From Melampsora larici-populina 98AG31 (taxonomy: Eukaryota; Basidiomycota; Pucciniomycetes; Pucciniales; Melampsoraceae), in assembly GCF_000204055.1 (NCBI RefSeq), contig NW_006768796.1:432084-496083 (forward strand): DNA of 64,000 nt. Reading direction: 5' to 3'. Below are positions 56,179-64,000 of this stretch, one piece after another; the stretch's first letter is position 1; every line of letters starts with the position of its first letter. The notes beneath the pieces are model-generated. The model was not told the origin of the DNA, did not search any database, and worked only from the letters and a program-made list of their open reading frames with translations. The position numbers and the translations under genes were made by a program.

Positions 56179-56239
56179 GTGTTCATTGGTGCTCTCACTC
56201 CTTCAGCTCATTTTCTGACTTCCGTTTTGTAATATATAG

Positions 56240-56390
56240 GATGGAGCTGTGAAAAAACCTCTAGAAAACTGGCCCGGAAACACAACACTTCAAGAGGCAC
56301 TAGATTGGTACAATTCTATTAAAACTGGCCTGGAAACTCAACACTTCAAGATGCACTAGATTGGTACAATTATATTGGACCTACTTCAGA
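56240..56390 (+). repeat. Short tandem duplication (~58 bp)
   Basis: The segment ACTGGCC(C/T)GGAAAC(A)CAACACTTCAAGA followed by GCACTAGATTGGTACAATT occurs twice in tandem. The protein-like reading is LQEALDWYNSIKT and similar, suggesting a duplicated piece of an old coding region. Confidence 0.7.
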
Positions 56391-56489
56391 TTAAAAAGCT
56401 GGATGGGATTCTCAGTTTGGACAAGGATGGCTAGCAGGAAAAACTTCAATGTTCTGGCACTACAAATTTATTAAACTTGTGAAACCAGC

Positions 56490-57242
56490 CAAGTTGGAAG
56501 AGATACTCCGAAGGCAACCAGATTTCCTGATTTACCTAATGCTCCTATGACAAGATGGGTTTCTTTTATTCAATTATTTTCTTTTGACTTGGTTCATAAA
56601 GCGGGTAAGACTTTTACTATGCCAGATGGTTTATCACACAGACCTCAAGATAGTGATTTAGATAGTGATGCTGAGGAATTTAATGAAGAAAAGAAACTTA
56701 TCGATGTTGCAAACAATGATTATGATTTTGGATTTTATTGTGGAGATTTAATTATCAATGAAGATTTACTTGATGGTGACGCAAGATGGGAACAAGTTGG
56801 ATTCTGGAAAAACTTAGTCAATTACTTAGAAAATTTAATCAGACCAGAAGATATTAGTGATGAAGAATTTAAATCAATTAAGAGGAAGAGTGATAAGTTC
56901 TATTTGGATAATGGAAGGTTAATGCGGCGGCAAAATGCTATGGCTCAGTTTGTAGTCACAAATGTTGAAGGTCAAGATTGGATTTTAGAACAATTACATG
57001 AAGGTTTAGGTCAAAGAGGAGTTGAAGAAACTTACAGAAGAATAGTACTTAGGTTTTGGTGGCCAAGTTTGAAGAAGTCTGTGCGGGAATGGGTTCAAAG
57101 TTGTGAAGCTTGTCAAAAGCGGAGTTCTTTAACACCTAAAGAATTGGGTCATGCTACAGGTGAAGCTACTTTATTTGGTAGAATTAGTATGGATGCTGTG
57201 CATATTAAAGCTGGACAACATAAATACTTAGTGGTTGCTACA
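56490..57242 (+). pseudogene. Truncated Ty3/gypsy pol fragment (RNase H end and integrase N-terminus)
   Basis: The frame contains MTRWVSFIQLFSFDLVHKAG and FTMPDGLSHRPQ, the RNase H tail typical of gypsy pol. An integrase zinc-binding domain follows (ETYRRIVLRFWWPSLKKSVR, then CEACQKRSSLTP) and then the beginning of the DDE core (ISMDAVHIKAGQHKYLVVA). It stops abruptly at about 57242 where unrelated CGGACCC-rich DNA begins, indicating that another element inserted into the integrase core. The distal half is not in the window. Confidence 0.8.
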
Positions 57243-57731
57243 CCACGGACCCACGGACCCGGTTCCTGAACCAGGTTTTGGCTTGGTTGTAGAACCAATT
57301 TTTGTGAGTGGTGAAGAACGGGTATAGAACGGCACCTTCCAAACCAGGGCAGAACCGGGGCATATGGTTTGGTTCTGAGACCGTGTTACAGTGGAGGAAA
57401 ATCTGGGTTGGTCCGCTTTTCTGGTCAGCTTGCAGGTGTCAATTTTTGATTGCTCGGCCCATATTTGCTCACAGGCTCATGATTACGTGGTGAATAATGT
57501 GAAACTAAGTATTGTATTGACACAAAATTGCAACATTAACAAATATAAAAGATACAAATTAAATCTGCAGGTAGAAGTGAAAAAGTGATGAATGTAATAC
57601 CAGATACAAAACATAGATGCTTGCAATAAGAACTTGAAAGATAAAAAAATTACTGTTTATACAAACCTCAATAATGTGTATAACAGATACAAAATATAGG
57701 TGCTTGCTATAAGAATAAAAATTATACAATC

Positions 57732-59865
57732 TTACACATCCTCTTCATCAGCCTCATCTTCCTCATCAGCGTGATCCTCATCAGCTTCAGGCTCCTCATG
57801 AGCGCCTTCATCTACACACAATCTTGGTCCAAAAGTCTGGTTCAGCTCTTCAACTTTGGCATCAACTTCTTCTTCAGTAGGCAACAAAAAGTCAGTAGTT
57901 TTTTCAATCTCCGCAAATGTTTTCTCCCCATTGAATCGGTCGAAGTCGCTTTGTAAAACCAATACAAAGTATCTGTACGTTGAATAATTGGGGTAATCAA
58001 CATCCCATGATGCAATCAGAAACTGGAATACAATACTTACGCGTAACGATAGTGTTGTGTCTTCTTGCGCAATTGTTCCAATGTATCATCCACAACAGCC
58101 CAGATAGATCTATTGCTGTAATCAGCAGAGTTGAGACCCACACGAACGGCTTGCATTCTCTGTAGCATAACATATACAAGTCATTTATTTGAGCTGGTGA
58201 ACATATTGCATAATGAATTGATATTTCCAACTTACCAGCCAAGCGTATCGACCTCGTCAAAGATGATCCACAGCCTCAAGAATCTGCTCACGGACACAAA
58301 CCTGGCCTCCAATATAATCATGTTCTCTTTCGTGTATCTATTGGTACTCAAATGTAAGCCTGGAATATAAAATAGAAGGAAAATCATGAGGTACTTGCCT
58401 TAACAATGATACCATCGATGTCTGGTACAATTAATTTTGATGGCCTTTTGTTACCAACCCGGTTTGGAAGGTTGATACCGTTAAGGAGCTTTACAACGCA
58501 AAAATGTAAGAAATTCTGAGAAAAACCATGGGCAAAACTGCTTACGATTTTATTCAAATCCTTACGTATTTCTTTCAAAATGATGTTGAGCCACTTGTGG
58601 AACTCTTTTGCGTCAACAGGGTCTGGATCCTTTCCATACCGTGCTGGAAGCATTCTCTTTCTCCATTCGGAAGGGTTCTTGAGGAGCGCATCCTGCAAAA
58701 AGAATCAGTACACATGATTAGGATCGATAATACCAAAATGAGAAGGGGTGAAGTAGTTGATTACCAATGTTTTTGCGTATAAGGAGCGGGGGAGCTGTTC
58801 TTGAGTTCCCTCCTTGTCTGCAGTGGCTGTGTACGCTTGTACATCACCAGCAATAATGCACTGAGTGGCTATCAAACGTGTACTTTGCTATGTAGAATCA
58901 CCAAAGGGTTAAGATTTACGTTCAACATCTATGGAAAACTCAACACACCCTGAGCTCATAGCACGCAGTCCATGTATTGTTACCTAAGGACTTCCCGGAT
59001 CCTGCGCTGGCCAGTAACTGAGAGATCTGACTGGAAATTGCTTGGTGATAGTTTGCAATCTCTTGGCGAGTTGAGAGCAAAGTAACCATCATTGATACAA
59101 AATGGTCTGCAGATTCATTCACCTAAAGACCAGTATTCAGTTATTCTATCTTGGAAACAGTCAATCTCTAGCTTACATTGCAGAGCTTACGGCCCATGAT
59201 CATATGCTCCTCATCGAGTTGGGCCAGATCAGCCAGCCGATTAAACATGACTAAACGCATACCAGTAAGGTGGGTTGGAGTCGATGTTGCCAATGGTTTG
59301 GTAGGAGTAGGAGATTCAGGTAGTCCATCACTCGGGTTATCTCTGTTCATATCTTCATCTTGGTCTTAATGGGCGAGCAAAGGCTTGATATTAGCATGAA
59401 TATTTGAGAGGTTTTTTAACCAGAATTGAAAATCACTGAACCACTCTCTCCATTATTGAGATCCTCAAGGTCTTGAGGTTGGAAAGTTGAGAGTTTCTCA
59501 GGTTGAAGAGCCTGATCAGAAGCTTGATCATCTGGAGTTGGAGAAGTTTGAGCAGTTCGAGTAGTTGGAGGTATTCTTTGACTGCCTGAAGAAGCCTGAG
59601 TGGATCGCGGTCCTTGTCCTTGTGTTTTGACTTTGTTTACAGTTGGTTGTGGATTTGAGGGACCTGAGTGCTTGCTATTTTTGCTGACCCTGGTTTGGCG
59701 GCCAACAGGAGGTGGTTTGTCCAAAGCTTTGGGGGTACCGCGATTGCGCAAGGTACGCGGAGTGGCAGAAGTGGTAGCGAAGGACTTTTGGGGTTTTGTG
59801 GCCTTCTGAGTTGGATTGGATTTCTTAGAGAGGGCAAATGGTTCGTAACGTGCTTTTCGAGACAT
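57732..59865 (-). CDS. Intact accessory (TNPA-like) gene of the second element
   Basis: The ATG at 59865 opens a Ser/Thr/Pro/Lys-rich, probably disordered N-terminus (SRKARYEPFALSKKS). At least eight exons follow with GT-AG introns, one apparently using a GC donor (near 58393). The middle has MRLVMFNRLADLAQLDEEHM, SADHFVSMMVTLLSTRQEIA and ATQCIIAGDVQAYTATADKE. The later part has EWRKRMLPARYGKDPDPVDA and the C-terminus is very acidic (Glu/Asp/Ala-rich), ending at TAA near 57732. The frame is continuous once spliced, about 500-560 residues. It adjoins a transposase gene in the same orientation, so a DNA-binding accessory role is inferred. I cannot name the family. Confidence 0.55.
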
Positions 59866-60252
59866 CTGGTGGGATGATTCAGTAAAACGAGAGAGAGAAG
59901 TGTGACGTTGGAAACAGGAGAAACAGTCAACAGGTGATATGAAGATATTGGTACCTGTCATCAATGTGTGAAAGGTCACCAGTGACTTTAGAAATCAAAT
60001 ATTTGAAATAAGACAAGTCCGAGAAATCTGTGACCTGCTGATTGAACAACTGACAAGCGGACATGATTCAACATCTGAAGCTCTTGTAAAGCTTTGAGCA
60101 ATATAAGAATAACTGGTGATTAATCTCCAAAAAGACAAAAGAAGGGGCATACTTCAAGTTTCAACCAGACTATCGATGATACCCTGGAACATTTGACTTG
60201 ATGTGGTCTGAGACAAGCCGGGGGGCTCCAGTTTTCCTTTCAAGTCAGATGC

Positions 60253-60327
60253 TCCAAGCCTGGGAGTCGAACCCAGGCACATCCTTCTTAGCCAACAGTC
60301 TATACCACTAGACTATGGCCGCTTGAA
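60253..60327 (-). ncRNA. tRNA-like sequence with A and B boxes (tRNA pseudogene or SINE head)
   Basis: The minus strand holds an A-box-like TAGTCTAGTGG and a perfect B-box GGTTCGACTCC at tRNA-like spacing. A D-arm (GTC...GAC) and a T-arm stem (CCTGG/CCAGG) can form. A 7-bp end pairing TTCAAGC/GCTTGGA exists but does not sit at the normal distance from the A-box, and the anticodon stem does not pair. It is therefore not a standard tRNA; a decayed tRNA or tRNA-derived SINE is likelier. Confidence 0.4.
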
Positions 60328-60535
60328 GTAATTCAAACTTACTAAAATATGAACACAACACTCCATTATTGGGTAATGATGTGATCTATTATATTATATA
60401 CTGTGATTGCAAGTCAGGTTCACAATTTTCATAAAGAAAAAAAGGACAACAGACAGTACAAAGATATTGAAATAACTAAAAATAGAGTAATTAAAAAGAA
60501 TTGAGGAGAGATTCGAAATGAATTGCTTTTGAGCT

Positions 60536-63500
60536 TTAATAAGTTGATGGACCCGCAATAGATTCCAAAATTGGCTCATCTGTTGTTGTTTTCCTGACTT
60601 TCCTCTTTTTAGAATGGGCTTCATGAGGTCCAGAGTGTTTACCTTTGGTCCTTTGTTGATTCTTTTCTTTTTTTTCTTGCTTCTGTTTTAATGTTTCTTC
60701 CCAGCGCTCAATTCCAGTTGAGATTGCAGAGGTCCAATCTTTGGGAAGTAAATGGTGAAAAGGAATCTGAGCCCAATTTCGATGAATCTCAGCAGAATAA
60801 AACGAGCCTGAGTTGAGAATAAAGAATCTAGATTCCTTATGAACTACAGCATGGTCGCGATTTTTTGAAGCACGTCGTTCAATCATGATGACACAATCTT
60901 TTTGGACTTTACATCCGCTTGTTTGGCAATCATGTTGAACATTAAGAACACATTCGATGTCCTGAACAAAAAAATAATCAGTCCAAATCGCTCTCCAAAA
61001 TAATTGAACAAGTTCATTGCTCACCCTTGGATTTATCCAAACTGTCTCTTCAGTAACATCGATCTGGCGCATGCCGTAGAATTTGCTGATCTCCCCAGGT
61101 TGACATTTGTAAACCTCAATCTTGCTCTTTTCAGGTACACATGCACCCGCTCCCCATACTCTTTTGACTCTACATATAAACCGCACTGTTGAAGAATGTA
61201 ATTTGACCTAGAATTAATTAATCAAAAAGGTGAATAAAATGTATTTGAATATATTTTAAATTGAAATAATTTTTTTGAAAGGGAGCAATAATCCTTATGT
61301 ATCTCTTACCGATAAAAAGGTATCCTCCCCACATTTCTGCTCATTCTTCAAAGATAATGACTCCAAAACCCTCCAGTTCTTTGCCGAGTAAGAATCCAAG
61401 ATCGCTTTGGGGATGCACTCTTCATATGGTGCCTGTCTCTCACAAATCTCTGAATAAATTCAAACATAAACTCAGCATTTGGTTGGTACCCAGAGGATAG
61501 AAAGTGTATATCTTACTTCCAACCTTGAAATCGCGCTCCTGGTTCCATGATTGATTGTAGCCTACAGTCTTTTGAAATAGCACATTGTTTTTGAAGATGT
61601 TGGAGACATTTGCGCTTGCCCTGATGAACAATTTCAATACTTTATCATACAAAAGTGATCCAGAGGTGAGCGCTCGGATAAGCCTGTGATTGTTGAACGA
61701 GTTAGCTATGTCCCGACCTGGACTCAAATGATTTGAGTGTATCGATGAATTCCGAGTGTTACCGTTGTAAGACTCAAAATTTTCAGTTGCAAAGAGGCAA
61801 GCTGGACCAAAACAAAGGATTGATGCGGAAAGGTGAACAAGCATATGAAATTTGGGCTTGTTGCACCATTGAGCTGAGAGTTGAACAATTGATACAAGGA
61901 ATGTTTCAACTTGCTGACCAAGTTGAGCAAGATACAAGTCCATATTTGTAATTTCCGTCTGAAAAATGAAGGGTGCAAGATGAGAGAGTGCGGTCCATGC
62001 TTTGCGCTCATCATCTGATAAATCACATTCAAAAAAAATGAACGGTGCTGATTGTAATACTGTACGAAATTCCTTTCCTGTAAGGCTTTGAAAGTGAGTA
62101 ATCATGCTTTTTGGCTGAATTGGAGGAATGTTCAATCCAGAAGTATTGAATGATCTCCATCTACCCCAAACTCCTTCCTTTTCTTTTGCTGAACACAACT
62201 TCATTCGATTACGGAGAAGGTATTTTGCAACTCCCAACAGCACCACATGAAGGATCTCGATTGGGGTGTCCTGATGGCCATCAAATCCTGTGAGCAGGTT
62301 GATCAAAATGATCAGTTTGATAAAATATGAAAGAATATAGATTCAAAAAAACAGAAATCAACCTTTCAACCGCAGAAATGGATTGAACAATTTTTCATCA
62401 AATTCTTCGTTAAGTTCACGGCAGACCTTTTCTACTTCCTCTTTTGAAAAGGATGAATTACGATGCATTTCTTGAACCTTTCTTACAAATGTCATATTCA
62501 GCTGATCCCAAATTCCGAATTTTGCCGATTCACTGTCAAACATTTTAAGGGTCCCTGGCCGTTGCGCTAGTTCCCAGAGCTCTTTTGTTTTTTTTATAGT
62601 TTCTGACCAGTCTCTTTTGGGTAAAGACAGCTTTAAACAGAACACAGAGTAGAATGAATGAGTCATGAAAGAAACCAGTTGTGAGAGTGTGAAAAACTGA
62701 AAGCTACCTTATGCCCTTCCTCATCAAGTCCCAGGAAGTTACTGACATATTTCGTTGATTTTTTATCTGCCAGTGAATTTACCCTCGAGTCGCAAATTCG
62801 GCATGGAGTAAGCGAGACAGTTGGGTTCATCGTATTGGTCACTTCCGCATGCATCGGTGAGTCTCCTAAATGACATAAAACAAATGGAGCCACTAAGACT
62901 TCTTTCTTGACCCGGTCATCATATGCCACAAAACCATTTGTAGTCAGTTCACTGAGGAGAACAATTTATTGTTAGATTATATTATCAAAAGACAGAATCG
63001 CCAACAAGTCACTTACTTTATTGAATCAACCACAGGATCAGCGAGCTCCAAAGCGCTTGCTGTATTTGATGTTGTCAGAAAGTGACAATTGTATTCTAGA
63101 TTTGCAAATTTTGAGGGTAATCCGGCCAGATTAAAATAGAACGCCAGGCGCTTGTTCCACCGTTTTGAAATGTTTCCTGACAGGTCATCACAATACAAGA
63201 CCAAAGGCACATGGCGAATGATCCTGTCACCCGCTTTTTTTTGCCATTGATTTTGTATTGGCATTTCAGAAAATTTCCCACCACCGATGTCCTCTAAAAT
63301 CTTGAATGAGTTCCTTTGTTGCAACTAAATATGTTATTTGTGAAGACTTACCATACATGAAATTCCCACAGTGGTTTTTCATTAGACTATGATCCCTCAT
63401 TTCAATATTGTTGAATAATTTCCAAAAAAAATCCACATTGATCGACTTTAGATTTGGTGAATCGAAGGATAAAGCTGATGGATATTCTACACGGATCTGC

Positions 63501-64000
63501 TGCTGGCCTTCAGGCCCCTTACCAACAACCTGATGTGTGAATACACACTTTGCAAATACTTGAGTGTTGATTCAATAGAAATACTTTGGTATTACAAGTC
63601 TCTTTGATTTAAGTTGGACTGGCTCATGTAAAAAGAAGTGCCCATTGGGTGACTCGATCATCTGGACCCGTAGATCGGTATCTAGATCTTCTCGCCATTT
63701 TTTTGACTGGGTAAAACGGTGTACTTTGGATGTTAAGGTAGGTAATTCAGGCATAAATTCAAGATGTTCCATTACGTAAGGATTGGCTAACTCCTTATTA
63801 ATAGGAAAGAGATTTACATATGTTAATGTAGGAATTGATTTCATCAAATTAAAGTGGAAAAGGTTCACTTGAGTCAAAATTTGCTTGATTTTCAGTCCAA
63901 AACAAGGTTTCTCCAAGGGACTGAGACCCTCGGAGACATCAAAATCAAATCGCTTCTTCAATTCTCGGCGTACACGTTGAAGAGTTTTGTATGCTGGAAG
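60536..64000 (-). CDS. CACTA-like transposase gene, running off the window
   Basis: From the window end inward the exons read in frame. A basic N-terminal part (63572-64000) is followed by exons with PLVLYCDDLSGNISKRW and LEYNCHFLTTSN (63013-63324), then LGDSPMHAEVTNTM and LTPCRICDSRV (62700-62929). The next exons hold DTPIEILHVVLLGVAKYL, FGPACLFATENFESYNG and SPGRDIANSFNNHRL (61440-62306). The last exon (60536-61186) contains NVQHDCQTSGCK and a Lys-rich tail. The conserved Asp motifs and the FGP...E pattern resemble CACTA/EnSpm transposases of basidiomycetes. No stop interrupts the exons I could follow. The exact family is from recall; KDZ or another DDE group is the alternative. Confidence 0.65.

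Larger units (their letters stand above)
57243..64000 (-). mobile_element. Second large DNA transposon, truncated by window end
   Basis: It interrupts the gypsy integrase and starts with CACCACGGACCCACGGACCC. The first ~140 bp carry about seven GAACC/GGTTC motifs on both strands, resembling subterminal transposase-binding sites. Inside are an intact-looking accessory gene (57732-59865), a tRNA-like sequence and a CACTA-like transposase gene (60536-64000), both genes on the minus strand. The opposite end and target duplication lie outside the window, so the boundary and unity of the element are inferred. Confidence 0.55.

Overview
The window is eukaryotic and looks like a TE-rich basidiomycete, most likely a rust fungus (Pucciniales). 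The evidence is short GT-AG introns of about 55-70 bp, AT-rich DNA, and transposon families I associate with rust genomes: hAT, CACTA/Plavaka (Tnp2), Ty3/gypsy, FAR1-OTU proteins, and Tet-like 2OG-Fe(II) oxygenase relatives. A run of 100 N at 32175-32274 marks a scaffold gap. The species is not determinable from the sequence alone. Family names come from motif recall, not from database searches.

Left part (1-12.7 kb). This holds the 3' end of an unrecognised multi-exon gene with a glutamate-rich tail, an inverted/tandem repeat block, a decayed hAT transposase, a tandem repeat at 5.7-6.2 kb, a decayed FAR1-OTU gene and a TGTGAAG-rich tandem repeat.

12.7-32.5 kb. A Tet-like oxygenase gene on the minus strand is split by a Ty3/gypsy element (13320-18821). 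The element has a perfect 5-bp target duplication but lacks its 5' internal part, including gag. Then come low-coding DNA, two TA-flanked inverted-repeat elements and a threefold tandem duplication of a ~458-bp unit. Next are fragments of a UFD2/E4 ubiquitin ligase pseudogene, now in opposite orientations on either side of a second decayed Tet-like gene.

32.5-53 kb, the main find. A 19,167-bp CACTA transposon (32934-52100) has ~107-bp terminal inverted repeats beginning CACTACACC. It is flanked by a perfect 3-bp TAG duplication. It sits inside an exon of a multi-exon membrane-protein gene, whose splice-consistent halves lie on both sides (32543-32933 and 52101-52974). At its right end the element carries a Plavaka/Tnp2-type transposase (minus) and a convergent SAP-like accessory (TNPA-like) gene. 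It also carries roughly 11 kb of cargo: a CCHC zinc-knuckle gene, a proline-rich/coiled-coil gene, two unrecognised intact-looking genes, and a nested 2,047-bp hAT-like element with its own gene. One cargo gene was later hit by a 162-bp CACTG-ended MITE; excising it with one TGA duplication exactly rejoins the reading frame. The transposase has two in-frame TGA codons and the accessory gene one in-frame TAA, so this copy is probably not autonomous now.

53-64 kb. A small membrane-protein gene is followed by a Cft2/CPSF2 N-terminal pseudogene and a gypsy fragment cut off by a second large element. That element begins near 57.24 kb with clustered GAACC/GGTTC motifs. It contains an intact-looking accessory gene (57732-59865), a tRNA-like sequence and a CACTA-like transposase gene, both genes on the minus strand, and runs off the window end. 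The locus is a nested series of DNA transposons that have broken host genes and carry non-transposase genes.
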